Shown here: positions 35,562 to 45,746 of the stretch, one piece after another
How the letters are laid out: every line of letters begins with the position of its first letter
How positions within the stretch are numbered: position 1 is the first letter of the stretch
Source: Metabacillus bambusae
Lineage (GTDB): Bacteria > Bacillota > Bacilli > Bacillales > Bacillaceae
Direction of reading: 5' to 3'
Assembly (NCBI RefSeq): GCF_017497975.1
Contig: NZ_JAGDEL010000022.1
Location: 52,664-116,663, forward strand
Length of the DNA: 64,000 nt
Notes under the pieces: model-generated
What the model saw: the letters and a program-made list of their open reading frames with translations, nothing else
What the model was told of the DNA's origin: nothing
Database searches by the model: none
Translations under genes and position numbers: made by a program

Positions 35562-36926
35562 TTGACCAAAATAAAAGGCTCTCATATTTCTTTAACCGAC
35601 TTACCAAAAAACTTTCAAGAATTTCATCAAGGACTCACAAGGAGAGAGGCAATTGAAGAAGCAAATCGTTGTTTATATTGCTATGATGCTCCTTGTATTA
35701 AAGCTTGTCCAACTGGAATAGATATTCCATCGTTTATTAAAAAAATTGCTTCGGATAATTTAAAAGGATCAGCGAAGACAATCATGAGTGCTAATCCAAT
35801 CGGAGCTAGCTGTTCGCGTGTTTGTCCTACGGAAGAGCTTTGTGAAGGTGCTTGCGTTCTTAATGATTCTACCAAGCCTATTATGATTGGAAACCTTCAG
35901 CGATATGCAACAGATTGGGCGATTCATAATGAACAAATGCTATTTCAAGCAGGAGAAAGGAATGGCAAAACAGTAGCTGTTATTGGCGGAGGACCAGCAG
36001 GGTTATCAACGGCACGAGAGCTTGCCCTTTTTGGTTTTAAAGTGACTATTTTTGAAGCGGAAGAAGCGGCAGGTGGTTTAAATACGTACGGAATTGTGTC
36101 GTTTCGATTACCACAAGCTATTTCTTTTTGGGAAGTCAAGCAAGTAGAAGCTTTAGATGTAGAAATCCGTATCAACACATGTGTAGGGAAAGATATTACA
36201 GCAAACGAGATCTTAGATAGTTTTGACTTCGTTGTTTTAGCAGTTGGAATGGCAAATGTACCGAATATAGGCATTCCAGGGGAAAACAATGAATACGTCT
36301 ATGACGCCATTCAGTTTGTAAAAGAGACAAAAATAAAAGAAATAACTAATGAATTTGTAGGTAAAAGAGTAGCTGTCATTGGTGCCGGAAATACGGCAAT
36401 TGATGCTGCCACATGTTCAATTCGGCTAGGAGCGGATAATGTCAAAATTTTATATAGACGATCACAGGAAGAAATGACAGCTTACAATTTTGAGTATGAC
36501 TTTGCTAAACAAGATGGAGTAGAATTTCGCTGGTTAACGGCACCTAAAAGAATTGTCTTAGTAAATGGCAAGGTGACAGGAATTGAATGCATAAAGATGG
36601 AACTTGGTGAATTAGGTAATGATGGTCGCCGTCGACCAATTCCAGTAAAAGATTCAGAGTTTGTTATAGAAGTAGACGCTGTTATTAAGGCAATCGGTCA
36701 AGCAAGACATTTATCCTTAATCGAGCAATTTGGTTTAGAGCACGTGGGTGGTGTTGTAAAGGTTGATAAAAAATCCTATCAAACATCAAATCCGAAAGTA
36801 TTTGCCTGTGGTGATGTTGTTTTCGGAAAAGGCCACGGAGAAGCAATGGTTGTAACAGCGGCCCAGCAAGGTAAGCTAACAGCCCTTTCCATTCATAAAC
36901 AGACAAGTCAAGTAAAAACAGTCTAA
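35562..36926 (+). CDS. preT: NAD-dependent dihydropyrimidine dehydrogenase subunit PreT
   Basis: A 454-residue FAD/NAD(P)-binding flavoprotein that passes electrons from NAD(P)H to PreA for reduction of uracil or thymine. The N-terminal Fe-S cluster domain carries CLYCYDAPCIKACPTGIDIP and CSRVCPTEELCEGACV. Two nucleotide-binding folds follow: VIGGGPAGLSTARELA at about residue 139 and VIGAGNTAIDAATCS at about residue 271; the final CGDVVFGKG is the FAD end. AAAGGAGG precedes the TTG start. It is co-transcribed with preA 29 bp later. Confidence 0.92.
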   Translation: MTKIKGSHISLTDLPKNFQEFHQGLTRREAIEEANRCLYCYDAPCIKACPTGIDIPSFIKKIASDNLKGSAKTIMSANPIGASCSRVCPTEELCEGACVLNDSTKPIMIGNLQRYATDWAIHNEQMLFQAGERNGKTVAVIGGGPAGLSTARELALFGFKVTIFEAEEAAGGLNTYGIVSFRLPQAISFWEVKQVEALDVEIRINTCVGKDITANEILDSFDFVVLAVGMANVPNIGIPGENNEYVYDAIQFVKETKIKEITNEFVGKRVAVIGAGNTAIDAATCSIRLGADNVKILYRRSQEEMTAYNFEYDFAKQDGVEFRWLTAPKRIVLVNGKVTGIECIKMELGELGNDGRRRPIPVKDSEFVIEVDAVIKAIGQARHLSLIEQFGLEHVGGVVKVDKKSYQTSNPKVFACGDVVFGKGHGEAMVVTAAQQGKLTALSIHKQTSQVKTV

Positions 36927-36955
36927 ACATTTGTTATTTGAAAGGGGAGAGAGAA

Positions 36956-38242
36956 ATGGCTGACTTATCGATTAATCTTGCAGGAATTCAGTCTCCTAAT
37001 CCATTTTGGCTTGCATCAGCACCACCGACGAACTCAGGCTATCAAGTGCAACGTGCATTTGAGGCAGGCTGGGGAGGTGCTGTGTGGAAAACTTTAGGTG
37101 ATCCAATTTTAAATGTTTCCTCACGTTTTGCAGCTGTTAGCTTTAACGGACAGCGAGTGGCAGGATTTAATAATATTGAACTGATTACAGATCGCCCGTT
37201 GGAAGTGAATTTAAAGGAAATCTATGAAACAAAGAAGCGATTTCCTCACCATGCAATTGTGGTTTCATTAATGGTTGAACCAAAGCAAGAAAAATGGCAT
37301 GAAATTGTTAAACGTGTTGAAGATGTTGGAGTAGATGGACTTGAGTTAAACTTTGGCTGCCCACATGGAATGGCTGAGCGGGGAATGGGATCAGCTTCAG
37401 GGCAAGTGCCAGAGCTTGTTGAAAAACAAACGTATTGGGCAAAGGAAGTAGCCAATACTCCTGTTATCGTAAAGCTGACACCAAATATTACTGATATTAC
37501 TGTGACAGCTGAAGCTGCGGTTCGCGGTGGGGCAGATGCTGTGAGTATGATCAACACGATTAATAGTTTAGCTGGAGTAGATCTTGATACGTGGAATACG
37601 ATTCCACACGTTGCTGGAAAAGGTGCCCATGGAGGTTATTGTGGACCTGCTGTAAAGCCGATAGCTTTAAATATGGTCGCAGAATGCGCAAGAAATCCAC
37701 AGATAAATGTGCCGATTTCGGGTATGGGCGGAGTGTCAAATTGGCAGGATGCCGTAGAATTTATGCTGATGGGGGCTAGAGGGGTACAAGTTTGTACAGC
37801 AGCTATGCATCATGGTTTTAGAATTGTAGAGGACATGATCGATGGATTGAATAACTATTTAGATGCAAAAGGGATTGCATCTGTTTCTGATCTTGTTGGA
37901 AAGGCTGTTCCAAAATTCTCAGACTGGGGAAATTTAGACCTTAATTATAAAGTCGTTGCCAGCATCAATACCGACGTTTGTATTAACTGCAACAAATGCC
38001 ATATTGCCTGTGAAGATACATCACATCAATGTATAGATATGGTGAAAAGTCCAAATGGCAAGGATTATTTAAAGGTTCGAGAAGAGGATTGTGTAGGTTG
38101 TAATTTATGCTCGATTGTTTGTCCTGTAGATGGAGCGATTGACATGGTTGAGATTGCAAATGAACTTCCACCAATGACATGGAATGAGCGTCAAGCTGTC
38201 CTTCAATCAACTGGATGCGAAGTTACAATCGTGAAAAAGTAA
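36956..38242 (+). CDS. preA: NAD-dependent dihydropyrimidine dehydrogenase subunit PreA
   Basis: The catalytic FMN subunit of about 428 residues. The N-terminal TIM barrel resembles dihydroorotate dehydrogenase (NPFWLASAPPTNSG, LNFGCPHGMAERGMG with the catalytic Cys, ISGMGGVSNW). The C-terminal ferredoxin domain has two 4Fe-4S motifs (CINCNKCHIAC and CVGCNLCSIVCP). ATG 36956 follows AAAGGGGAGAG; the TTG at 36938 overlaps that site. With PreT it performs the first step of pyrimidine degradation. Confidence 0.94.
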   Translation: MADLSINLAGIQSPNPFWLASAPPTNSGYQVQRAFEAGWGGAVWKTLGDPILNVSSRFAAVSFNGQRVAGFNNIELITDRPLEVNLKEIYETKKRFPHHAIVVSLMVEPKQEKWHEIVKRVEDVGVDGLELNFGCPHGMAERGMGSASGQVPELVEKQTYWAKEVANTPVIVKLTPNITDITVTAEAAVRGGADAVSMINTINSLAGVDLDTWNTIPHVAGKGAHGGYCGPAVKPIALNMVAECARNPQINVPISGMGGVSNWQDAVEFMLMGARGVQVCTAAMHHGFRIVEDMIDGLNNYLDAKGIASVSDLVGKAVPKFSDWGNLDLNYKVVASINTDVCINCNKCHIACEDTSHQCIDMVKSPNGKDYLKVREEDCVGCNLCSIVCPVDGAIDMVEIANELPPMTWNERQAVLQSTGCEVTIVKK

Positions 38243-38255
38243 CAGGGGGTAAAGT

Positions 38256-39674
38256 ATGTTAAAACTGATAAAAAATGGAACAATCGTGACAGCAACTGAT
38301 ATTTATAAAGCAGAAATTTTAATTGAAGACGGAAAAATCACTGCGATCGGGACGAATTTACCTACCCATGGAGCGGAAATCATCGATGCGAATGGGTGCT
38401 ATGTATTTCCAGGAGGAATTGATCCACATACACATCTTGATATGCCATTTGGCGGAACGATTACAAAGGATGATTTTGAATCTGGTACAATCGCAGCTGC
38501 TTTTGGTGGAACAACAACTGTTATTGATTTTTGTTTATCAAACAAAGGGGTTCCATTAAGTCAATCTATTCAAACATGGCATAATAAAGCAAAAGACAAA
38601 GCAGTGATTGATTATGGCTTTCACTTAATGATCGGTGAAATGAATGATGAGGTACTAAAACAACTAGATGGTGTAATTAACGAAGAAGGAATCACTTCCT
38701 TTAAAGTATTTATGGCTTATAAAAATGTCTTACAAGCAGATGACGAGACGCTTTTTAGAACCTTAATTGCTGCAAAAGAGCTAGGTGCTTTGGTAATGGT
38801 TCATGGGGAAAATGGCGATGTCATTGATTATTTAACGAAAAAAGCATTGGAGGATGGGAATACAGACCCAATTTATCATGCCTTGACTAGACCTCCAGAA
38901 GTTGAGGGTGAAGCGACTGGAAGAGCAGCGACATTAACAGGATTGGCTGGTTCTCAATTATATGTCGTCCACGTTTCATGTGCTGAAGCTGTACAGAAAA
39001 TAACAGAGGCCAGAAATAAAGGGTTTAATGTATGGGGAGAAACGTGTCCACAATATTTAGTGCTTGATCAAACCTATCTAGAAAAACCAAACTTCGAAGG
39101 GGCAAAATATGTTTGGTCACCACCTTTACGTGAAAAGTGGAATCAGGATGTGTTATGGAATGCACTAAAAACAGGACAATTACAAACAATAGGATCTGAT
39201 CAATGTTCCTTTGATTTTAAAGGGCAAAAAGAACTTGGTCGTGGTGATTTCACAAAAATCCCTAATGGTGGACCAATAATTGAAGATCGTCTTTCCATTT
39301 TATTCTCTGAAGGTGTGAAAAAAGGAAGAATTACGTTAAATCAATTTGTTGACATCACTTCAACAAGAATAGCGAAGTTGTTTGGCTTATTCCCTAAAAA
39401 AGGAACAATCACAATTGGAGCAGATGCAGATCTGGTCATTTTTGATCCAAACGTTCAGCGTACCTTGTCTGTTGAAGCTCATCATATGGCTGTTGATTAT
39501 TCTGCATTTGAAGGAATGGAAGTGACAGGAGAACCAATATCTGTATTAGTTCGAGGTGAGTTTGTTGTTCGTAATAAGAAATTCGTGGGAACCCCTGGCT
39601 CTGGTCAATATTTAAAACGAGCTAAGTACGGTATGCTACGTTCTTCAGATCAAGATGAAAGACAAACCATATAA
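38256..39674 (+). CDS. Dihydropyrimidinase (D-hydantoinase)
   Basis: A 472-residue cyclic amidohydrolase that opens dihydrouracil to N-carbamoyl-beta-alanine, and often hydantoins as well. The binuclear metal site is visible: His58-x-His60 (GGIDPHTHLD), carbamylated Lys150 (TSFKVFMAYK), the HVSCAEA His and the IGSDQCSFDF Asp. It is 14 bp downstream of preA and precedes the permease gene, from which it is separated by a hairpin. Confidence 0.93.
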   Translation: MLKLIKNGTIVTATDIYKAEILIEDGKITAIGTNLPTHGAEIIDANGCYVFPGGIDPHTHLDMPFGGTITKDDFESGTIAAAFGGTTTVIDFCLSNKGVPLSQSIQTWHNKAKDKAVIDYGFHLMIGEMNDEVLKQLDGVINEEGITSFKVFMAYKNVLQADDETLFRTLIAAKELGALVMVHGENGDVIDYLTKKALEDGNTDPIYHALTRPPEVEGEATGRAATLTGLAGSQLYVVHVSCAEAVQKITEARNKGFNVWGETCPQYLVLDQTYLEKPNFEGAKYVWSPPLREKWNQDVLWNALKTGQLQTIGSDQCSFDFKGQKELGRGDFTKIPNGGPIIEDRLSILFSEGVKKGRITLNQFVDITSTRIAKLFGLFPKKGTITIGADADLVIFDPNVQRTLSVEAHHMAVDYSAFEGMEVTGEPISVLVRGEFVVRNKKFVGTPGSGQYLKRAKYGMLRSSDQDERQTI

Positions 39675-39750
39675 CAACAAGTAATCTCGACTAATTTTAA
39701 TAATAGTTATCCCACAGAATGTTGCACTCATCGATCTGAACAACTCCTAA

Positions 39751-39786
39751 AATTGCTTGCTCTTTTAAGGCAAGCAATTGTTTTAT
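39751..39786 (+). terminator. Terminator/attenuator between hydantoinase and permease genes
   Basis: AATTGCTTGC (39751-39760) pairs perfectly with GCAAGCAATT (39770-39779), followed by GTTTTAT. It could lower expression of the second half of the cluster. Confidence 0.65.
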
Positions 39787-39826
39787 ATAAATCACCCATT
39801 TTTAAAACGAAAAAGGGAGTGTTCAC

Positions 39827-41311
39827 ATGAGTAAGAAGCAATCTTATTTAAAATCACCAGATCTATTGCCAATTTCAGAGAAAGATAGAAAGATTACTCC
39901 AATAGGTTATTCTTTTATGTGGATAGGGATGGTTGTTGTATTAGCAACGTTTGCAATTGGTGGTGCAGGTGTTATTTCATTACCCTTGCCACTTGTATTA
40001 TTAGCAACAATCATTGGTTCATTGGCAATTGGTTTTTTCATCTCTTTAACAGGTGATATTGGGATTGAACATGGGCTAAGCTTTCCTGTTTACATGAGAG
40101 CACCATTCGGAACAGTCGGGACTCATATACCATCAGTTGTCCGTGGCTTGGCAGCATCTATGTGGTTTGGGATAAATACGTATTTTGGAGCTACAGCAAT
40201 GAATGGAATCTTATCGATTTTAGCTGGCTTTGATAATTGGTTTGTTTGTTTCTTGCTATTTGCCATTTTACAGTTATTTAACACAGCGCTTGGAATTAAA
40301 GCAGTTGAGAGGTTTGCAGATTTAGCAGCACCGATTATTATCTTAATTTCTTGCTGGATGTATGTTTCATTATCAGATACAGCATCTGCAGGCGGAAGAG
40401 AGGTATGGAGTTGGGTTGAGAATCCAGTGACAGGTGGAGCAGCGTTTACAGCTTTTTTAGTTGTAATTTTTAGTAACATGGGATTTTGGGCTACTCTTTC
40501 AGCAGATATTCCTTCAATATCTCGCTTTATAAAAGCACCTAAAAACGAGAAAAACTGGTTAAAGCGTAATAAACACGCATTAATTGGTAATTTAATAGCT
40601 TTACCGTTAACCCAAGCCTTTATGGTAGTTATAGGTGGAGTCGCTTATATTGCTGTGATGAACTATGATCCTGTTATTGCTTTGCAAGAAGCAGCGAGTG
40701 GATTTGTATTAGGGATTCTTCTGCTTATGATCGTGTTAGCGCAATGGTCAACAAACATTTCAGCCAATATTGTTCCAGCAGCTACTATTTTCTCAAACGT
40801 TGGTGGACCAAGATTTCCATTCTGGGCGGGAGTGGTGACCGCAGGGATTGTGGGAACCATCGTTCAACCCTGGAACTTGTTCGGGGTTATCATTCCAGTT
40901 TTGTTATTTATTGGAGGAATTCTTTCGGCCATTGTTGGGATTCTTGTTGCAGATTACTATTTGATTCGTAAACGCAGGGTAAATGTACCCGATCTTTACG
41001 AATCAAACGGTCAATATAAATATATGTATGGCGTTAATGTAGCAGGGTTTATTGCATGGATCGCTGGAGCAGTCTCATCCTATTTTGTTCCTAGCTATTC
41101 GTTCTTAGTTGGGTTCGTCGTAGGGGCGGTTTGTTATTATTTACTAGCAAAATATTGGTGGTTTGTTAAATACAAGCAAGCTGAAATTGAAGATCCAAGT
41201 GATGAAAAGTATTTAGGACTTTCAGTTGGGCGTGATTGGGTGATTGATGATGTTGCGGTTGATTCATCATTAGATACTCCAGTTACTGATGATCCTTCTG
41301 TTACAACCTAA
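39827..41311 (+). CDS. NCS1 family nucleobase/hydantoin:cation symporter
   Basis: A 494-residue membrane protein with about 12 helices of the NCS1 family (uracil, allantoin, hydantoin, cytosine). Characteristic parts are LKSPDLLPISEKDRKITPIGYSFMWIGM at the N-terminus, FGTVGTHIPSVVRGLAASMWFGINTYFGA, and QWSTNISANIVPAATIFSNV. AAAAAGGGAG precedes the ATG. Its place among pyrimidine catabolic genes makes uracil the most likely cargo. Confidence 0.9.
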   Translation: MSKKQSYLKSPDLLPISEKDRKITPIGYSFMWIGMVVVLATFAIGGAGVISLPLPLVLLATIIGSLAIGFFISLTGDIGIEHGLSFPVYMRAPFGTVGTHIPSVVRGLAASMWFGINTYFGATAMNGILSILAGFDNWFVCFLLFAILQLFNTALGIKAVERFADLAAPIIILISCWMYVSLSDTASAGGREVWSWVENPVTGGAAFTAFLVVIFSNMGFWATLSADIPSISRFIKAPKNEKNWLKRNKHALIGNLIALPLTQAFMVVIGGVAYIAVMNYDPVIALQEAASGFVLGILLLMIVLAQWSTNISANIVPAATIFSNVGGPRFPFWAGVVTAGIVGTIVQPWNLFGVIIPVLLFIGGILSAIVGILVADYYLIRKRRVNVPDLYESNGQYKYMYGVNVAGFIAWIAGAVSSYFVPSYSFLVGFVVGAVCYYLLAKYWWFVKYKQAEIEDPSDEKYLGLSVGRDWVIDDVAVDSSLDTPVTDDPSVTT

Positions 41312-41356
41312 GAAATAGCGAAGGAACTAGTATGTAAGGAGTAGGGGGAGAAAACG

Positions 41357-41572
41357 GTGTCTGACTATCAACAATATTTAACTGAGAGAGAGAAAATAGA
41401 TTATTTAATCCAAAAGGGCTACTGCATAAAAGGGGTTTTAGAAAATTTAAGTGGTGCTTATTTACAATTTGAAAAAGGGGAAAATGAAGAAAAAGAGACA
41501 GAAACCCTACACATATTGACCGCTGAAGCAAGAAAGTATTTTTCAGTTATCATGTTGAAGCAAAAGCTCTGA
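41357..41572 (+). CDS. Small protein of unknown function in the pyrimidine operon
   Basis: A 71-residue acidic, mostly helical protein (MSDYQQYLTEREKIDYLIQ...). The GTG start follows AGGGGGAG, a strong ribosome-binding site, and a good terminator follows the stop, so expression is likely. No family is recognised. It lies between the permease and the semialdehyde dehydrogenase genes. Its helix-rich EGENEEKETETLHILTAEARKYF-like C-terminal half suggests a protein-protein adaptor, but this is a guess. Confidence 0.65.
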   Translation: MSDYQQYLTEREKIDYLIQKGYCIKGVLENLSGAYLQFEKGENEEKETETLHILTAEARKYFSVIMLKQKL

Positions 41573-41592
41573 ATGCAAGTAAGGTCAAGCAT

Positions 41593-41623
41593 AGGATGGG
41601 CCTTTTTAAGGCCGATCCTTTTT
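41593..41623 (+). terminator. Rho-independent terminator
   Basis: AGGATGGGCCTT pairs with AAGGCCGATCCT (one mismatch), followed by TTTTT. It follows the small gene and separates it from the downstream catabolic pair. Confidence 0.75.
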
Positions 41624-41716
41624 CCTAAGCCCTTGCAAAGAGAAATAAAGATTGAAGAAGTATCTCCATTCAAGAAGATTAATAGAAGAATAGAACGACT
41701 CTAAGGGGGAATTAAG

Positions 41717-43183
41717 ATGTCTCTTACTAAAAATGACACATTCTTGTTGAAAAATTATATTGGTGGCCAGATGGTTGATTCCATGGGTGAAAAGTCATTA
41801 CAGGTTTTAAATCCCGCCACTAATGAAACTCTTGTAAATGTTCCAATTTCAACAAAAGAAGATGTTGCCTGTGCAGTAAGAGCTGCAAAAGAGGCATTTC
41901 ACTCGTGGAAGAATACCCCAGTACCGAAACGCGCTAGAATTATGTTTACCTTTCATCATTTATTAACCAAAAACCATGAGAAGCTAGCAAGATTAATAGT
42001 TCAAGAGAATGGAAAGGCGTATAAAGAAGCATATGGTGAGGTACAACGTGGAATTGAATGTGTTGAGTTCGCAGCAGGTGCACCATCCCTTATGATGGGA
42101 GAGACACTTTCAGGAATAGCTGAGGAGATTGATTCAGAAATGTTTCGTTATCCATTAGGTGTAGTTGGAGGGATTACTCCGTTTAACTTCCCAATGATGG
42201 TGCCTCTATGGATGTTTCCCCTTGCCATTGCTTGTGGTAACACATTTGTACTGAAACCGTCTGAGCGAACACCTATCTTAGCAAATAGACTGGCGGAACT
42301 GTTCACAGAAGCAGGTGCACCAGCTGGAATCCTAAATGTCGTTCATGGGGCACATGATGTAGTGAATGGGCTACTGGAACATGAAGACATTGCAGCCATA
42401 TCGTTTGTTGGTTCTCAGCCTGTCGCCAAATATGTATACGAAAGAGCTGCTGCTGAAGGGAAACGAGTTCAAGCATTGTCTGGCGCGAAAAATCATCACT
42501 TTGTCATGCCAGATGCCAATATTGAAAAAGCTACTCAACATATCATCGCCTCCGCGTTTGGAAGTGCAGGACAGCGCTGTATGGCTTGTAGTGCAGTAGT
42601 GATTATTGGTGAGAATGATGAATTTGTTGAAAAACTACGTCAAAAGGCAAATGAATTGATTATTGGCAGTGGGATGGATGAAGATGTTCTTTTAACCCCG
42701 GTTATTCGTCAAGACCATATGGAGAAAGTTGTTGGTTACATTGAAAAAGGAATCCAAGAAGGGGCCTCGCTTATTCGAGATGGACGGAAAGAAATGGATG
42801 GAATGTCTAAAGGGAATTTCATAGGCCCGACGATATTTGATCATGTTACTCCAGAGATGAAGATAGCAAAAGATGAAATCTTTGCACCTGTCTTAAGTCT
42901 TCTTCGTGCGAAAGATTTAGCGGAAGGATTAGAGCATCTTCGTAAATCTCGTTATGGGAATGGGGCAACGATTTATACGAAGGATGCAAAAGCAATTAGA
43001 CAATTCCGTGAAGATGCAGATGCTGGAATGCTTGGTATAAACGTAGGTGTACCAGCTACAATGGCCTTCTTCCCATTTTCAGGATGGAAAAATTCCTTCT
43101 ATGGTGATTTACATGTTAATGGGAAAGATGGGATTAACTTTTTTACTCGTAAGAAAATGATCACATCGCGTTTTGATTTTTAA
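41717..43183 (+). CDS. mmsA: CoA-acylating methylmalonate/malonate-semialdehyde dehydrogenase
   Basis: A 488-residue aldehyde dehydrogenase of the CoA-dependent MmsA/IolA family. The NAD-binding [28 protein letters not shown] and the catalytic Cys288 ([15 protein letters not shown]) are diagnostic; the RCMA context marks the CoA-acylating branch. In this cluster it should convert malonate semialdehyde from beta-alanine (or methylmalonate semialdehyde from thymine) to acetyl-CoA or propionyl-CoA. AAGGGGG precedes the ATG. Confidence 0.92.
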   Translation: MSLTKNDTFLLKNYIGGQMVDSMGEKSLQVLNPATNETLVNVPISTKEDVACAVRAAKEAFHSWKNTPVPKRARIMFTFHHLLTKNHEKLARLIVQENGKAYKEAYGEVQRGIECVEFAAGAPSLMMGETLSGIAEEIDSEMFRYPLGVVGGITPFNFPMMVPLWMFPLAIACGNTFVLKPSERTPILANRLAELFTEAGAPAGILNVVHGAHDVVNGLLEHEDIAAISFVGSQPVAKYVYERAAAEGKRVQALSGAKNHHFVMPDANIEKATQHIIASAFGSAGQRCMACSAVVIIGENDEFVEKLRQKANELIIGSGMDEDVLLTPVIRQDHMEKVVGYIEKGIQEGASLIRDGRKEMDGMSKGNFIGPTIFDHVTPEMKIAKDEIFAPVLSLLRAKDLAEGLEHLRKSRYGNGATIYTKDAKAIRQFREDADAGMLGINVGVPATMAFFPFSGWKNSFYGDLHVNGKDGINFFTRKKMITSRFDF

Positions 43184-43204
43184 GAGAACAAAGGAGGGAT
43201 AAAA

Positions 43205-44560
43205 ATGTCACGTACAGAACAGCAGGAAGCGCTATTGTCTAATGATGAAAAGCATGTATGGCATTCAATGAAGCCATATAGCCCAGCAAACACAATGGTA
43301 GTAACAAAGGCTGAGGGCCCATGGGTAACAGATTATGATGGAAAAAGATATATTGATGCTATGGCTGGTTTGTGGTGTGTAAATGTGGGATATGGTAGAA
43401 AGGAATTAGCTGATGCAGCATATGAGCAATTAAAAGAGATGGCGTATTTTCCATTAACACAAAGCCATGTAAAAGCTATTCAATTAGCGGAAAAGCTAAA
43501 CGAAATGCTCGGTGAAGAGTATGTTATCTTTTTCTCCAATAGTGGGTCAGAGGCAAATGAAGCAGCCTTTAAAATTGCACGACAATACCATCAGCAGCGT
43601 GGTGACCACCACCGTTATAAAATTGTCGCTAGATATCGTGGTTATCACGGAAGTTCGATGGGCGCACTAGCCGCAACTGGTCAAGCTGAACGTAAATATA
43701 AATATGAGCCTTTATCACCAGGATTTCTTCATGTGAAACCACCTGATGTTTATCGTGATGATGATGAACATATAACAAATCCACAAGAGTTAAGCTCTGT
43801 AAAAGAAGTCGATCGAATCATGACTTGGGAGCAAAGTGAAACAATTGCAGCCATGATTATGGAGCCAATAATTACAGGTGGGGGAATTTTAGTACCGAAT
43901 GATCATTATATGAAGGGTGTTAAGAACGTGTGTGAAAAGCACGGGGCACTTCTTATTGTTGATGAAGTTATCTGTGGATTTGGTCGTACTGGAAAACCTT
44001 TTGGCTTTATGAATTATGGGGTAAAGCCAGATATTATAACGATGGCAAAGGGCTTAACAAGTGCATACCTGCCGTTATCCGCTACAGCAGTTCGTAGAGA
44101 AATATATGAGGCATTTAAAGGCACTGAGCAATATGAATTTTTCCGTCATATTAATACATTTGGAGGAAATCCTGCTGCATGTGCATTGGCATTAAAAAAT
44201 ATTGAGATTATGGAAAAAGAAAATCTCTTTGAACGTTCTCAAAAGCTTGGTGAAAACCTTTTAACTATTTTAAAGAATCGGCTGAAAAACCACCCATATG
44301 TTGGTCATATCCGTGGAAAAGGCTTGTTAGTTGGCATAGAACTAGTGAGTGATAAGCAAACAAAAGCCCCACTAGATGTCGGTAAAGTAAACGAAGTAAT
44401 TAATAGCTGTAAAGAAAAGCGTGTGATTATAGGTAAGAATGGCATGACTGTTGCGGGTTTTAATAATGTATTGACGCTTTCACCACCATTAACTATTGAA
44501 GAAAATGATTTAAACTATGTCATTGAAACATTAATCGATTCCCTCAATCAAATAAAATAA
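43205..44560 (+). CDS. Class III omega-aminotransferase (beta-alanine:pyruvate type)
   Basis: A 451-residue PLP enzyme expected to move the amino group of beta-alanine to pyruvate or 2-oxoglutarate, giving malonate semialdehyde. The PLP-binding pattern is clear: NSGSEANEAAFKIARQ, the YRGYHGSSMGA loop, IVDEVICGFGRTG, and the Schiff-base Lys282 (TMAKGLTSAYLPL). It directly follows the dehydrogenase that uses its product. Together they link pyrimidine breakdown to central metabolism. AAGGAGG precedes the ATG. Confidence 0.9.
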   Translation: MSRTEQQEALLSNDEKHVWHSMKPYSPANTMVVTKAEGPWVTDYDGKRYIDAMAGLWCVNVGYGRKELADAAYEQLKEMAYFPLTQSHVKAIQLAEKLNEMLGEEYVIFFSNSGSEANEAAFKIARQYHQQRGDHHRYKIVARYRGYHGSSMGALAATGQAERKYKYEPLSPGFLHVKPPDVYRDDDEHITNPQELSSVKEVDRIMTWEQSETIAAMIMEPIITGGGILVPNDHYMKGVKNVCEKHGALLIVDEVICGFGRTGKPFGFMNYGVKPDIITMAKGLTSAYLPLSATAVRREIYEAFKGTEQYEFFRHINTFGGNPAACALALKNIEIMEKENLFERSQKLGENLLTILKNRLKNHPYVGHIRGKGLLVGIELVSDKQTKAPLDVGKVNEVINSCKEKRVIIGKNGMTVAGFNNVLTLSPPLTIEENDLNYVIETLIDSLNQIK

Positions 44561-44624
44561 AGTGATATCCGATCGAGTAAACAGCTTAAGGTAAATAAAA
44601 TAATGAAGATAAAAAGTAAGTAGC

Positions 44625-44658
44625 ATTTTCCCGGACAGCATAGCTGTACCGGGAAAAT
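44625..44658. terminator. Bidirectional terminator
   Basis: ATTTTCCCGG pairs with CCGGGAAAAT around an inner ACAGC/GCTGT stem. It lies between the convergent aminotransferase and dat genes. Confidence 0.75.
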
Positions 44659-44663
44659 AAGTA

Positions 44664-45530
44664 TTATACAGTTTTAGAAACCAAACCACATTGTTCTTTA
44701 ATCTTTTCATTAAATAAAGCTTGAAGTTGCTTAGTTACTAGACCTGGTTGGCCATTCGCTATTTTTTGTTTATCAATCTCGATGATCGGCATAATCTCTG
44801 TTGTCGTTCCTGATAAGAAGACTTCATCTGCCTGTAACATTTCTTCAACCGAAAATGCTTCCTCTATTATTTCCAATCCGTTTTTACGGCTAATATCTAA
44901 TAATACCTGTCGTGTAATGCCATTTAAAATTAGATTCGTCGCTGGATGTGTCTTAATTTTGCCATCTGCAACGATTGAAACATTTGAAGAACTACCTTCC
45001 GTAACTGCACCACTTCTATGTTGAAGTGCCTCAAAGCAGCCTGCTTCAGATGCCTTTTGCTTTGCAAGCAGGTTAGGCAGTAAGTTTAGGCTTTTGATGT
45101 CACAGCGAAGCCAGCGAATATCTTCCACTGTAATAGCTGTTACGCCTTTTTCCATCGCTTCAGTAGGGCTCTGTAATTCACGGGTATAAGCAACAAAAGA
45201 CGGTTCTACATCTGCACTCGGGAACAAATGGTTTCGTTGTGACACACCTCTTGTAATTTGTAGATAAATAATTCCTAAGTATAGATTATTTTCTTCTATA
45301 AGCTTCAAAAGCAGATTTTTCATTTCAGAAATCGAGTAAGGAATTTTAATCTGAATACTTTCAGCACTTTTAATAAGTCTTTGCAAGTGCTCCTCTCCAG
45401 TAAACAATGAGCCATTATAAACACGTATTACTTCATAAACACCGTCTCCAAATTGGTAACCACGGTCTTCTATGTCAATATTTAATTGTGATCTTTCTGT
45501 TATGCTACCATTAAAGATTACTTTTTCCAT
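44664..45530 (-). CDS. dat: D-amino acid aminotransferase (class IV PLP enzyme)
   Basis: A 288-residue fold-type IV aminotransferase that makes D-glutamate or D-alanine for the cell wall. The RGYQFGDGVYEVIRVYNG start, the PLP Lys146 (CDIKSLNLLPN), and SGAVTEGSSSNVSI are typical of D-amino acid aminotransferases; the related branched-chain enzymes differ at these sites. It is transcribed alone, towards the pyrimidine cluster. Confidence 0.9.
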   Translation of the reverse strand: MEKVIFNGSITERSQLNIDIEDRGYQFGDGVYEVIRVYNGSLFTGEEHLQRLIKSAESIQIKIPYSISEMKNLLLKLIEENNLYLGIIYLQITRGVSQRNHLFPSADVEPSFVAYTRELQSPTEAMEKGVTAITVEDIRWLRCDIKSLNLLPNLLAKQKASEAGCFEALQHRSGAVTEGSSSNVSIVADGKIKTHPATNLILNGITRQVLLDISRKNGLEIIEEAFSVEEMLQADEVFLSGTTTEIMPIIEIDKQKIANGQPGLVTKQLQALFNEKIKEQCGLVSKTV

Positions 45531-45746
45531 CTAGAACAACTCCCATTTTTTGTTTCTAAATTTTTTTACACTTAGAGTCAATTACCAATTTCTATATTTT
45601 AACATAAAGACAATCTTATATCTTTAGTGAAGTATTGTTCGAATGATTTTTTTTAGTAATTGGTTCGAAAGTCGCTTTTTTCTAAATATTATTTTAAAGA
45701 ATTTTGTATGTAAAAAGTGAAACGAAAGGAAATGAGGAAATAGATA

